From Cercospora beticola (taxonomy: Eukaryota; Ascomycota; Dothideomycetes; Mycosphaerellales; Mycosphaerellaceae): 64,000 bases of DNA. The stretch covers positions 1,612,001 through 1,676,000 of the forward strand of contig NC_088935.1 in NCBI RefSeq assembly GCF_033473495.1. The letters are read 5' to 3'. The notes beneath the pieces were generated by a model, which was not told the DNA's origin, ran no database searches, and saw only the letters and a list, made by a program, of their open reading frames with translations. This document shows, in pieces, positions 10,523-21,563 of this stretch. Made by a program: the position numbers and the translations under genes. Numbering within the stretch: position 1 is the first letter of the stretch; every line of letters begins with the position of its first letter.

Positions 10523-10849
10523 ATGTTGTTCAACTCCATCCTTGCAACGGTTCTTGCAACCCTTACTGTGGTCTCTGGCAATCCAACGCCATTCGACTAC
10601 TCCGTTGAGAGTGACCTCGATACTCGTCAAAGCTGTCCACCACGAAACTGGAGGTTGAAGTGCCAGAGCACCACAGCGTGCGCAAGTGCGTGTCGAAACA
10701 GCTATCAGGCTCAGAGGCTATGCTGCACACCATCGTACTCATCCGTCGTGGGTGCAGGCACTGCCAACTGCTACTGCGGCTGCAACTGCCCTCGTGAGTT
10801 CCATTTCTCAATCGTATTGATCGTAAACTAACTTGATCCAGCACGATAA
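10523..10849 (+). CDS. Secreted cysteine-rich peptide, defensin-like spacing
   Basis: Two exons (10523-10793, 10842-10849); the last exon is only 8 nt and ends Pro-Arg-stop. The intron has donor GTGAGT and a perfect CTAAC branch. The precursor is 92 aa: a signal peptide (core LATVLATLTVVSG), a short acidic propeptide ending DTR, then a mature part of about 57 aa with 10 Cys. The spacing C-x5-C-x3-C-x9-CC-x14-C-x-C-x-C-x-C resembles the cysteine-stabilised alpha-beta pattern (Cx3C plus CxC), but the loop before CxC is longer than usual and the Gly of the GxC gamma-core is not obvious. It could be an antimicrobial peptide or an effector; function unproven. Confidence 0.78.
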
Positions 10850-11841
10850 GCATCGGAGACCGAGATCAATGAGCGTTCGCCTCTGAGTCGAGCTCAAGAG
10901 AGGAATTGGAGATAGCTGGTCTTGCATGGGGTTTTGGCAGAGAATCTTGCGACTTGATGCAAGGACATGAAGGCAGCGATGTGCTGTGCATGTCGTCCAC
11001 CGTGCAGTAGCATAGCAACGAAATGTGAATCGAATACTCGTGCCCTTGCACTCTTCACCTCCCAGGACATCCTACCATGTGTTAGTCCAGGTACATCAGA
11101 CGTATACATGCCATGTGCTGTTGACAGTTGCTTGTGCAAAGTGTCCCAAGACGCACTGCGGGCCATATGACAGCCGAAGCCAATGTGCCACGGCCAGAGC
11201 GGGCATCTTGATGCAGTGCGAAGGGCTTTGTGTTGATTGACACAGTTGTCACGGTCTTTGCTCAACAACTTGCTTGTGATCGAACGAGGTTCCGCTGATG
11301 AGATTTTGTCTCGCGCGCTATCGGACAAGTCCTGGTGCTACTCATCTTGTTACCAATTGCGCAGCCGAATGGTAGACTACAGCATCCCGTTGGCCAGCTA
11401 GGGGCGTGGCTCTGCTGGGGGACTCGACGAGGCGCGTGCTGATTGTTGGAAAACCAATAACAATAACTACTGTCTGTTTTCGTGTTCAACGTCAGCTCAG
11501 CACTCAAGATGTGTATGCTTGGTGCCTTGGTGGGCAGAGCCAAAAGCGCGATGGCGTGTAGCCACATCTTGGACTCTCAGCTTCCACCGCCATCAGTCTC
11601 GCCTGGCGCACTCTCTACCTCTTACCTGCACCGACTGCACCTTGATTGTTCTCGCGATATAAAATTTCGCTATGTCGAGATCTTGATGTCGTGGTCGCGT
11701 TGATGGTGTGAGATCATCGTTGAAGGTCTCACGCCGAGCCATTGACATTGGACAGCTGGCTTGCCAAGGTCAACCCTCCTCTTGTTGAGCTCTGATCTTC
11801 AAACACGCGTACATCACGATCCCTTCAGAACCGCAGTCGAT
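10850..11841. other. Intergenic region
   Basis: No gene recognised. It contains the 5' region of the coiled-coil gene; a TC-rich stretch precedes its ATG. Short frames on both strands look random. Confidence 0.55.
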
Positions 11842-13466
11842 ATGGCAGACGAAGACAAGGAAAAGGCGGAGAAGCTCGCCGCGGCCAAGAAGCGGGTATG
11901 CATGACGAACGCGCTTTCGCGACGCATTGACTAACGCGACTCTCGGTTTAGTTTGAACAATTGAAGAAGAAGCAAGCCAAGGAGGGCAAGAAAGGCGGCA
12001 AGAAGAAGGCCGACAAGAAAGACGATGCCGATACTAAGACCGAAGACGCAGGCGAGGAGACAGCTGAAGCGGATGCCACAGCCAACGCCGAGGATGCAGA
12101 GGCAGATGCGCAAGAGGAGGAGATCCGCGAAGAGGTGAAGCGCAAAGAGCGAACGAAATCATTCAAAGAGGAGGCATCAGCCGCGCAATCTGAAGTTCAA
12201 GAGCTCTACAAGAAGCAGACGGCCAAGATCGAGGAGCTCGAGAAAGAGAACAAGTCGCTCAAGGAGCAGCAAGAGGAGAACACAAAGAAGCTGAGCAAGG
12301 CCGAGGAGGAGCTGGAAAGCCTGCGTGAGGGTAGCGGCGAGGTTGCAGAACTCCGCAGCAAGGCGAAGGAGACTGAGCGATTGACGACTGAGCTGGCCAC
12401 TGTCCAGAGACAGCTGACCCAGGCTCAAAAGGAGCAAAAGAATACTACACGCAGAGCGTCGTCAAGCGCAAGTCCGGAGCTGGTCGAGCAACTTGCGACG
12501 AAGGACTCGACAATTCAGTCTTTGGAGCTGGACATTTCCAATCTTCGCAACCAGATCACCACTCTGGACTCTACAATATCGGAGCGTGATGCTGCAGCAA
12601 AGGATTTGGAGGACCGCGCGAAGGTGGCAGAAGCGCAGACGGAGACTGTCAAGCAGGAACTTGATGCTCTGCGAGCATCTATCTCGTTCCCGAGCGACGA
12701 AACAGCATCGGCGAAAGACGACCCAGAAGCTCTTACTAAGCGCATCAGCGTTCTTGAGTCTGATCTTCGCACTGCCAACAACAATCTCGAGGCCGCTGCC
12801 AAACGCGCAACGTCTCTTGAACAGAAGATCGAAGCCTTGACAAAGTTGCACAAGGATGCCAATGCCACCTCACAGGCCAAAGATCGAGAACTTGCAGACC
12901 TTCGATCACAGCTGCAGCGTCAAAATAAGAGAAGCTCTCACGTTCGCCCGGACAACTTGGACGATTTCGAATTGTCTGAATCAGAAACCGAGACGGGTCA
13001 GCTGCAAGCACGGTTACGAGCATTGGAGGCCGAGAACTTTGATCTACGACGCGGAGTCTGGAGAGACAAGCGAGCCGAACTTCAGCCAGGCATGAACGAC
13101 GACGGATTGAAGGACGTGGATCTGTACACACCTGATGGCACGAATAGACAGCAGGGCTCTCTTCCCCGTCAGACGAGCACATTCCAAGATGTGATCAATT
13201 CGGGCATCAATGCTTTCACGGGGAGGGAAAGAAATCAACCGCCTAGGAATAGAGCAGAGAGTCTCGGCTTGATGTCTGATGATGGCGGATTCGACGAGGA
13301 GGCTTTCAGACTCGCTCAAGAGGAAGAGCAGAAGCGACGGCTGGAGAGAATCAAAGATGTCAAACGAGGTCTTGATCAGTGGAAGGGGTGGAGAGTGGAT
13401 CTGGCGGATAATCGAAGAAACTGGGCTGGAGATGGACGACAGGTGGGACCTGTCTTCGAGCTGTAG
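11842..13466 (+). CDS. Long coiled-coil protein, golgin-like
   Basis: Two exons (11842-11895, 11952-13466), 522 aa. The N-terminus is highly charged (repeated Lys, KKGGKKKADKK), followed by an acidic Ala/Glu linker. Residues about 85-360 are predicted coiled coil with heptad Leu/Glu/Lys patterns broken by short hinges. The C-terminal part is less regular and ends with a Trp-containing segment (DQWKGWRVDLADNRRNW). Ascomycete proteins of this kind are often labelled M protein repeat or viral A-type inclusion repeat protein, names that reflect only the coiled coil. A tether or golgin role is inference. The first exon is assigned from the ATG context and a clean GTATGC...TTTAG intron. Confidence 0.88.
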
Positions 13467-13765
13467 GAGCAGAGCATGGAATATCAGACGCTATAGAATA
13501 CCCGCATGACTTCTTCACCTGCCTTGTTCTATTCAAGCACTATTCACGCGATTATCTTGGCATGCGAGCTGAACCCTCGCGTTCCACGGCGCGCCGGGGT
13601 CCCGATGACGAACTGGCCCCAAGCGAGGGTCAGCAACGTCTCAGCACAAACTCTCCACATTCCTGTTCTCGTGCACACCGGATCCTCCCCTTTCCTTGTC
13701 CCTCTGACAATACGCCATTTGCGGACTCTCGCGCTTCCACTTGCTCAGCGCAGTCCAGTACAATC

Positions 13766-15430
13766 ATGGCCGACAATTCCCGCAAAACTCACCTCCAGGC
13801 TGACGATAGTAATCCGTTTGACGATCCCGATGCCTCTGATACAGCGTCATCCTCGCAGGATGCCTTGGTGCTGACCGTGGACCGCGACGCCACCCTCACA
13901 CTCGGCACAGACAGTTTGATCGTGCTCGACGAAGGACTCCGACATCGACGGGCTGCATCGACATGTTGCGGCCTTATACCTCGTTTGGGGAAGACGACGA
14001 AAGCCATACCCTTCCACGATATACTATGGGCGGAATTCGATGAATCGACGTTTGATGTCACGATACGTTATGCACAGCCGATAGGGAGAAAAGGGAAAGC
14101 GTGCCGGGTTGGTGTGATCTCATATGCAGTGACGGACAAGAGTCTGTACGCTCATACAAGAGCATGGTTGCAGAAGCTGCTCGATCGAGCGTATCCAGTA
14201 CATACCAAGAGGCGGAAGCGAATCAAGGTGCTAGTCAACCCTTACGGAGGAACAGGAAATGCTGAGAAGTTGTGGTCAAGGGAGATCCAGCCCATATTTG
14301 CCGCAGCAGGCTGCGAGATAGATGTGGAGCGGACAACATATCGAGGTCATGCTGTGGAGATCGCGGAGAAGCTGGACATAGATGCTTTTGATGTCGTGGC
14401 ATGCGCGTCAGGAGACGGACTGCCACACGAAGTGTTTAATGGGCTGGCGAAGAGACGGGATGCGAGAAGGGCACTGAGGAAGATTGCTGTGGTGCAGCTA
14501 CCCTGTGGAAGTGGAAATGCTATGAGCTTGAACTTGAACGGGACGAACTACCCGAGTCTGGCCGCCCTGGAGATTGTGAAGGGAATCCGGACTTCGCTGG
14601 ATCTCGTCGCCATCACACAAGGAGACAGAAAATTATACAGCTTTCTGAGCCAATCCGTCGGCGTGATTGCTGATACGGATCTTGGGACTGAGAGTTTGCG
14701 TTGGATGGGAGCTTTTCGATTCACGTGGGGCATTCTCGTGAGGATGCTCGGCAAGACGATATATCCTGCGGAGGTCAGCGTATTGACCGACACGGACGAT
14801 AAGCGAGCAATCAAAGACCGATATCGAAGTGCGCGGCAAGAACACGAAGCAGCGAAAGCAAAGAATATACACAATTCACTCCACGACGATGACGAAGCCG
14901 AAAGCATCACAAACGAAGATGAACTTGGCATCCCAACGCTCAAATACGGCACAGCGACAGATCCCCTTCCCGCATCCTTCATCACAACCGACATGCCCAA
15001 ACTGGGAAACTTTTATGTTGGAAACATGTGCTACATGTCCCCCGATGCCCCCTTCTTCGCCTGTGCATTACCTTCCGACGGCCGCATGGACATGATGGCA
15101 ATCAACGGCGACATCAAACGCTCGACTTGCCTGAGCATGCTTCTCAAAGTCGAAGACGGGACGATGATAGACTTTTCCGATGCAAAATACAGCAAAATCC
15201 TCGCCTACAGGATCACCCCGCGCGCGGCGCCTGCAGAGTCTCGGAAATTGGGACCCAGGATTCGGAGATGGCTAGGTGGTACAACAGTCGGAGGCTCAGA
15301 CGATGGACTCATCGCCGTCGACGGCGAAAGAATACCATTTGAACCCTTTCAAGCAGAAGTGATACCTGCGATGGGAACAGTCTTGAGCAAAAACGGCGGC
15401 ATCTACGAGTTTGATGGGCCAAAAGCATAG
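13766..15430 (+). CDS. LCB4: Sphingoid long-chain base kinase (Lcb4/5-type)
   Basis: Phosphorylates sphingoid bases such as phytosphingosine and dihydrosphingosine to 1-phosphates, usually membrane-associated. Single exon, 554 aa from the ATG at 13766. A diacylglycerol/sphingosine kinase catalytic domain spans about residues 150-300, with the nucleotide loop KVLVNPYGGTGNA, the substrate motif SGDGLPHEVFNGL and LPCGSGNAMSLNL. The conserved C-terminal parts (ESLRWMGAFRFTWG, later VDGE) complete the lipid kinase lobe. A Cys-containing segment near residue 70 (STCCGLIPRLGK) is a plausible palmitoylation site. An acidic insert (HDDDEAES) splits the C-terminal lobe. The frame is open 68 codons upstream to 13562; that part is low-complexity and looks like 5' leader. 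Confidence 0.93.
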   Translation: MADNSRKTHLQADDSNPFDDPDASDTASSSQDALVLTVDRDATLTLGTDSLIVLDEGLRHRRAASTCCGLIPRLGKTTKAIPFHDILWAEFDESTFDVTIRYAQPIGRKGKACRVGVISYAVTDKSLYAHTRAWLQKLLDRAYPVHTKRRKRIKVLVNPYGGTGNAEKLWSREIQPIFAAAGCEIDVERTTYRGHAVEIAEKLDIDAFDVVACASGDGLPHEVFNGLAKRRDARRALRKIAVVQLPCGSGNAMSLNLNGTNYPSLAALEIVKGIRTSLDLVAITQGDRKLYSFLSQSVGVIADTDLGTESLRWMGAFRFTWGILVRMLGKTIYPAEVSVLTDTDDKRAIKDRYRSARQEHEAAKAKNIHNSLHDDDEAESITNEDELGIPTLKYGTATDPLPASFITTDMPKLGNFYVGNMCYMSPDAPFFACALPSDGRMDMMAINGDIKRSTCLSMLLKVEDGTMIDFSDAKYSKILAYRITPRAAPAESRKLGPRIRRWLGGTTVGGSDDGLIAVDGERIPFEPFQAEVIPAMGTVLSKNGGIYEFDGPKA

Positions 15431-16389
15431 CATCCCTCCTTTGGCTGCTTTTCGATTAGCGAGGCGAAAAGCACAAGAAACCAGAAAGAAAGAAGCAAAG
15501 ATGAGAGAAGAGCGCTGGCGTTTAAATCTGGATAAAATGGGAAGATACCCCCCAAAAATCTTTTTTGTATTAATACCATCATGTTGAGTGACTAAACCAC
15601 TTTCTGAACTAGGCGGCAGGCAGGCAGGCGGGGAGTTTGGGAAATTTGAGCGCGGAGCTGGCGATGAAGCATGTGTATCAGTAGAGTCAGATTGCATTCG
15701 GAATCATGAATGAAAGGAACTGGCGGTCTGTATGGGGCTTCTAGTATGTGTTCTTTTGAACTTCATTCAGAACGCTATCGCCCTCATCGCCGTCTGCATC
15801 ACGAGGGAGGGATGCCATTGCAAGCCCTGTCCTTTATGCGCACGATTCAATTGTGAAGCGATGGCGCTCCATTCAGGAGCTTGGGCACGCGGTCAACACC
15901 TGCAATGGATTCGACTTTGCTCCATGTTTCGAGCAGCCTTCTGGCGATTGTCGAGGCGGCATTTACTGCCTGCGTCAGCAGTTCTCAGGCGTTGACGTTG
16001 AACTACACGGTCAAGGTGGCTGTGGTCATGTATGAGGACTGTTCAGGGGAAGTGAACGTCACCAGGTTGCATTCAGGGAAGTCAAAACATGTGACAATGG
16101 AGGAACGCTCAATCAATGCTTCGAAAGTTGTTCCATTTGATTGATGGCTACTTCGAAGTAACGCTTAAAATATTATATCGTCAGAATCGTCGACGCATAT
16201 GCTCAATACAAGACTGCGAGGCAGAAGGCTCGCTCAATGCCCAAGTGTGGTATCATTCCGCAATGCCCCAAACCTCTCGCAAAATGCCCCTGTAAGTCGA
16301 CTTCGGCTGTATCGTAAAGTCGTAATCAGAGCGCGGATAACGCTCGTCGTCCTCATGTTGATGAAGAAAGAAATCGGTCAGCGATGTGC
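15431..16389. other. Intergenic region, possible undetected cysteine-rich exons
   Basis: Between the lipid kinase and the CFEM gene. A frame from the ATG at 15732 starts with a hydrophobic segment and then has six Cys in twenty residues. A different frame at about 15870-16035 and another near 16200-16310 are also Cys-rich. I could not connect them with normal introns, so no gene is called. Confidence 0.4.
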
Positions 16390-17347
16390 TTAGAGCGCGA
16401 GCATGGCCAAAACACCAGCGGCAAGCATTGGTGCAGCGGTCATCATGGCAGCTCCGTTGCCACTGTCAGTCGCCGACATGACAACGTCGCTGGCGCTGGA
16501 GGCGGCAGAGCCGGCAGCATCGGTCACGCTGGATGCAGCAGCGCTTGCGCTTCCCATGGCGTCCTTTTGCAAGTCAGTCTGTGTATTCAGGGGATAATTT
16601 CTTGGGGGATCAACTTACGGTTGGAGTCTCAGTAGCACTGACGACGTTGCCAGCGGAGTCGGTGGTCTGGCCATCGCTGTTGGTGCCGGTTGGAGCGGCG
16701 CCCGCAGCACCGCCTGAGGCAGTGTCGAAGATGGTGGTGAAACCAGTGGTGGTGACGAAGGTCGAGTCAGAGGCAGAGACCAGAGCAGTCAAGGCAGAAG
16801 TGGTGATGGCAGCAGCACCGGCAGCACCGCCCTCCTCGCTGTCGTCGCCATTGCCGGTGGCAGATGGGGTTGCGCCAGAACCGGAAGCAGAGCCGCTGGC
16901 ACCTCCAGCACCTCCGGCACCGCCTGCACCTCCGTTGGAGTCGTCGCCGCCAGCAAGAGCGCCTGAAAGTTTGTTAGCTGGGGATCGCTGTGGAGGATTG
17001 AAATTGAGGAGGACCCACCACCGCAGTACTGGGTACCGTAGGCGATGACCTGCTGAGCAGCAGCAGCGTCACCGCAAGCCTGGTTGGCACAGTCGCGCAC
17101 ACCGAAGCCGAAGTCAGCGTTGCGGCACAAGCAGTCGGCCTGGGCGTCTGGGCAGCCGAGCGATGGAGCCAGCGCCAGCATGTTGTTGATGCATGTTTGC
17201 TGTTGTCCTGTCAGCCATTGATCTTCGACGTTGCGCAACGCAGTCGCGTGGAATGGAAGAGCATACCCCACACGATGGCAGCGAGGCGAGGTCCTGAGCG
17301 GCGGCAAGGGTGGCGCCAATGGCGAGAACGGTGAAAGCGGCCTTCAT
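16390..17347 (-). CDS. CFEM-domain GPI-anchored surface protein
   Basis: Four exons on the minus strand (17347-17267, 17199-17019, 16962-16619, 16578-16390), 264 aa. A signal peptide (MKAAFTVLAIGATLAAAQ) is followed at once by a CFEM domain with its eight cysteines: LPSCGQTC, LGC, DCLC, DC, ANQAC and YC. Then come a Gly/Ala/Ser/Thr-rich stalk with GGAGGAGGAGGAS repeats and a C-terminal hydrophobic tail (MLAAGVLAMLAL) after a small-residue omega region (DSGNGA), typical of GPI anchoring. Splicing reconstructs the Cys pattern exactly; the first intron joins SCG to QTC. CFEM proteins act in heme/iron capture, wall integrity or as effectors; which applies here is unknown. Confidence 0.92.
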
Positions 17348-19479
17348 GATGCTGGTGGTAGTGATGCTACTGGGATCGATGTGTGGTAGTCGATGTGCGC
17401 GGCGACGATGAGATGGATGTGGTTTGCGATCTGAACCAAGAGCAACGTCTGGAGGCGCGTGGAATGCGAACGCTGTGAGCTGGTGGGTGAGGGAGGGAAG
17501 GAGTCGTCGGCTCAGGGAACAGCGGTTGGGCGAGCTTTAATCATGGGGAGGCACGGGCACGCCTCTGCTGCTGCAGTGACTGCACTTCGCGCTTGCCCAC
17601 GATCGCTTCACATGTCCCGGCTTGTGACGCACGATGCGCCTGGAACACGCCCATCTCGCGTTCGCGCTCCGCCGCCATATCGGTGGGACAGCGATCGTGG
17701 CCGTTGCCTGCGAGTCGGTTGCCCCGTACGAGCAGCGTTGTGAAGCTTCCCATATTGGTCGCAAAGTCTAATCCAACTTCGCGCGATGCCGCGCCAGGTT
17801 CCTGCAGCGCGGTCAGTAGCGTGGGGCTGGTGTTTCGCGCTGGAGCCAGCGTGCGTTCTGTCCTCGCCGCCTCTGATAGGCGCGTCGCTTGATAACCATG
17901 TCGAATTGCAGCGCCGGCCCAGCGCAAACTGAGCACCATGACTTCACTTTGCGCAGACCGCTTCTGCGTTGGCAAACATGTTTCTCGTCGCTCCCGAACG
18001 GCGACTGTTCTGCGCTGCGCAAACGGCGGGCAGCTCATCGGCGCGTCGCAATCTTGCGGCCGAGGCATGACTTCCAGATGGCAACGGCCGGCGTGTGGCG
18101 CGAGCCCTGCTGCTGCTGCTGCTTGCTTGCTCCCTGCTGCCGTCGTTTCGCGCACACTACTCAGGCGCGAACGACACCGCGCTGCGACAAGATGCCCGAC
18201 TATTGATCTCGCTACTCCTCCCCTATGGTTGGACGTCGGGAAGTGAGCCAAGGACGGCTCCTGCCCGCTGTGGCGCGCTGTCGACACTATGTACAACATC
18301 TAATCTCCCACTGTTTGAAGGCATTCCCGCAACCTAACCCCTTCGTTGGCGCCGCAGTACTCCCAGTGCTGTGTGCACAGCATGAGGTGCCACGAGTGAT
18401 TCCAGTTCAGCGCGCAATCAAGATCGATGAACAATGCAATCGTCCGTGTAAATGCAGCTGTGACGATGAAGCTCTTCTCCGTTGCCAGGGCACGAGCCGT
18501 GCTGTGCCACTGAACTACCAGCCACCCCGCAAGTGACGACCGCGCCGAGGATCCACCGATGCATCATCGAACCGCAAAACTTGGCATTCTGCGACTCTGC
18601 GCAAAGACATGATCAGCAACACAGGATCGATATCGACCGCAAGCTTCAGGCCGTCTTTCGATAGATGACCTGCACGTCACGACAGCGCACCGACAAAGCC
18701 AGCCCACTGCACTCTTTCCAAACGCTCATGTGTCACCGCTGCCGAACGTGGCAATGACGATGACCTATGCGCGGTGGGCCCGATGACAGATGTAACTTGG
18801 CTATTGACAGATACTGATCAGAGCGCGATGGGGGCATTCAGATCCTACACTTTGCGCATAGTGGCCTGTTCTGGAGCGACTTGACTTATGCAGTAATGTT
18901 CGCTTGCAGGGCAGAAGATCATCTGGACCACACTTCCACTTCATCAGTGGTACCATTGGAAGCCGGACCCTTTGACAATCTATCCACCGTGATTGTTTGG
19001 GACATTGCTCTTTCACGCCCAACATTCGGTCAACGTTTTGTGCGACAACCACTCCACGTTACATAACGATCTTCGAATGCAGGGCGCAACGATCTCCCCA
19101 CAAACTGCTTGAGAACAGTTGTTACGATGACAGTTATGGAGACGGTGTCACCAGTCTGAGACATTTCACACCAGGCGCGTGCTCTCCGGCAATTGAGGCA
19201 AACGCCTGTTCCGGGTATTGGTATGAAAGCGACAGATGCAGTCTGTGAGCTAAATCGACGACGCCAGACTGCAATCGTCACGCATTAACATGATCCCATT
19301 GTGCAGTGCTTGATCGACTGCAAGACCAAACTGTTACGGTATGCAATGTCATGCCACGATGGAAAGACAATCCACGACCTCTCGTCAGGTCAAATTGCGC
19401 GATGCACTAATCGCTCGCTAGGAGGAGTCCTATGTTACGATACAAATACTACCTAACTTGCTTGCATCAAGCACATCAT
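17348..19479. other. Intergenic region, about 2.1 kb
   Basis: Upstream of the CFEM gene and downstream of the beta-lactamase-like gene. A GC-rich part near 17.5-18.3 kb produces long chance frames on both strands with Arg/Ala/Ser-rich, low-complexity translations. A run of CTG units lies near 18105-18125. Nothing recognisable. Confidence 0.6.
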
Positions 19480-20892
19480 CTAGCCTGATGGCCTTCGCTC
19501 CAGTCCGATGAGACCAAGACCAGTTCGCGGGATTTGCAGCAAGTAAAGCAGTCCATCATTGTCCGCTCCGTTGCATCGCAAAGCATTGCAGCCTTCGGCT
19601 GCATGGGGCCCGACTCCAAGGTAGCTACCCACAGCTGCATCCAGGGGTACCAGGAAGGGCTGGGTGTCAACATTGTTGTCCGCGGGGCGATTATAAGGAC
19701 CCGAATTCTGGATCGTCGCTCGCACGTCGGCAGGCATGTCGGTCACCGCAGCCATCAGGCGGCGGAAGAACTCATGTTCGCCAGGACCTCCGGCATTGCC
19801 AGGGAACGCGCCGTGTAAGTCCAGGTTCAGGGCACCTGGAATTGTATCAAGCTCTTGATAACCCGCTCGACTCACAACCATGTCAAGACTAGGAATGACA
19901 AACGTGTTGGTCCCGAGACCTAGGCTGTAGAACATATCAGAAGGCGCGCTTTGGACCCAAGCTTCACCTGGATACAGCCTCCTGGTGAGATAGTCCGTAT
20001 TGACTTGTTGCTCGCCAGATTTGCAGCTGTTGAGCCAGGCGTAGACACCAAACCCGCAGTTCGCGGTGGTGCCCTGCCTCATCTGGCGGATGAAGTCGGC
20101 GGGCACAATCTGACGACCGCCAAAAGCTCCCTCGTTGAGCATCAGTAAGCCAAGGCGCCCGTACTCCAGTGGCCTAAGCCATAGTCCGGAGTATCCTGTG
20201 GTGTCACCAGCGCGATCTTTTTGCCAAAAATAAGCTGAGCGTGGAATTCCCAGCTTGTTGAACAGCTCCGTCTGAGCAAAATCCTGGAAATCTACGTTGG
20301 TGCCCGTGTTGAGCTGGACCTGGCGTTCCAAGATAGGAGTAACCACCGAAGGGGTAATCTCATCGAACTCGTAATACTCTCCAGCAGGTCGGAGTAGCTC
20401 TGTGGAGAAGTATTCGCGATAGCGAGAAATATCGGCGAAGAGATTGAGTCCCGTGACGTGGTTGACTCTCTGGCCGGCGACCAAGTTCATGAAGTTTCGC
20501 AGAGTTCGATTCCTGTGAGCAGCATCCCCCAAGCCAGGCTCGACATATTGATCGATGGGCGCATCAATATCGACCCAACCTCGACCTGCCACAATTCCGG
20601 CCAGCAAGGCGATAACGGTCTTGGTCTGGCCCGCGTTGAGTTCTGGTACTCTTTCGAGGAGAGGATCGCGCAGTCCTGAGCCAACAAGACAGCCGTGTCG
20701 GAAGACTTTGATCGAAGACGATCCCATGACCGAGGCGTAGTTCAACGCATCTTGCAGTTTCGCAGAGTCAAAGCCTTGACTGCTTGGTGAAGCCTGAGCA
20801 TATTCATTTTGTGGTAGTGTATTGCATCTCTGACTCCGCACAGCTTGCGCCCAACCCAGCACGCAGACCAAAATCTGGCCGATGGGAGACAT
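19480..20892 (-). CDS. Secreted beta-lactamase/transpeptidase-fold protein with altered SxxK
   Basis: Single exon, 470 aa from the ATG at 20892; the frame runs nine codons further to a GTG. The N-terminus (MSPIGQILVCVLGWAQAVRS) is a signal peptide. The body matches the serine beta-lactamase-like family (class C / 6-aminohexanoate-dimer hydrolase type). It has a KVFRHGCLVGSG strand, then PELNAGQTKTVIALLAG where the catalytic SxxK should be, RPAGEYYEFDE in the place of YxN, and a late GLGTNTFVIPSLDMVVSRAG strand that replaces KTG. The Lys is present (residue 91) but the expected nucleophilic Ser is Gly (residue 88). Hence it may be a non-catalytic fold member or use another residue. Function unknown. 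Confidence 0.85.
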   Translation of the reverse strand: MSPIGQILVCVLGWAQAVRSQRCNTLPQNEYAQASPSSQGFDSAKLQDALNYASVMGSSSIKVFRHGCLVGSGLRDPLLERVPELNAGQTKTVIALLAGIVAGRGWVDIDAPIDQYVEPGLGDAAHRNRTLRNFMNLVAGQRVNHVTGLNLFADISRYREYFSTELLRPAGEYYEFDEITPSVVTPILERQVQLNTGTNVDFQDFAQTELFNKLGIPRSAYFWQKDRAGDTTGYSGLWLRPLEYGRLGLLMLNEGAFGGRQIVPADFIRQMRQGTTANCGFGVYAWLNSCKSGEQQVNTDYLTRRLYPGEAWVQSAPSDMFYSLGLGTNTFVIPSLDMVVSRAGYQELDTIPGALNLDLHGAFPGNAGGPGEHEFFRRLMAAVTDMPADVRATIQNSGPYNRPADNNVDTQPFLVPLDAAVGSYLGVGPHAAEGCNALRCNGADNDGLLYLLQIPRTGLGLIGLERRPSG

Positions 20893-21563
20893 CGCGACGG
20901 CTATGGTGTTGACGAACACTCCGAGCGCAACGTTCTACTACATATTAACTACCACACCGCGCTATATCTTTTCCACAACCAGCCAAGGAGCGGGGCTCAG
21001 GACGCTATTTGCCAGAACGAAAGATCGGCTCACCCAAAAAGAAGAAAGTTGTAGTAGTTACAGTTCCTGATCAACTCGATTCGCGGATTTGCGACGGTTA
21101 TAGCGACTTTTGGTGCTGATCGGCATGAGGCGCGAGCTACGACGCACTACCCAATCTACAAGGAGATGTATTGCAAATCGATAGGAATGACGGCGATGGC
21201 GCTCAATAATAATGTCGCCCAGCCTATCGATTGACCGGTGATGCATCCCTCACACTCTCATGACAAAGAGGGATTGTGTTGCGCAAAGAGCACAAGCTGA
21301 GTCTTGTTACCCATCCAGCACGAGCGAACTTGCCACCAAACTTCTACGCAAGTAATGATCACTAGCGCTCACGGATCTTGCCAGGTGCATTGACAGAACC
21401 TCCAGGACGACGAATGTAGCGCTGATCGGCCAAGTCGTCCTTGATGCCGCTATTCCCACCGACCCCTCGCATGCTCTAACACCAGTATAATCTGATATTC
21501 AGCCAGCTCAAACGCTTCGGCTCTGGACTCTACTTTCACAAGAGAGAAGGAAGTATTGCAACA
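20893..21563. other. Intergenic (divergent promoter) region
   Basis: Separates the minus-strand beta-lactamase-like gene from the plus-strand small secreted protein gene. No gene seen. A TATAAT lies at about 21485. Confidence 0.55.

Noticed and set aside
13562..13765. 68-codon extension of the sphingoid kinase
   Set aside because: Low-complexity Pro/Ser/Arg-rich leader; the ATG at 13766 better fits the family.
17541..18299. 252-aa minus-strand frame
   Set aside because: Arises in GC-rich intergenic DNA, overlaps equally long frames on the other strand, Arg/Ala/Ser-rich with no known domain.
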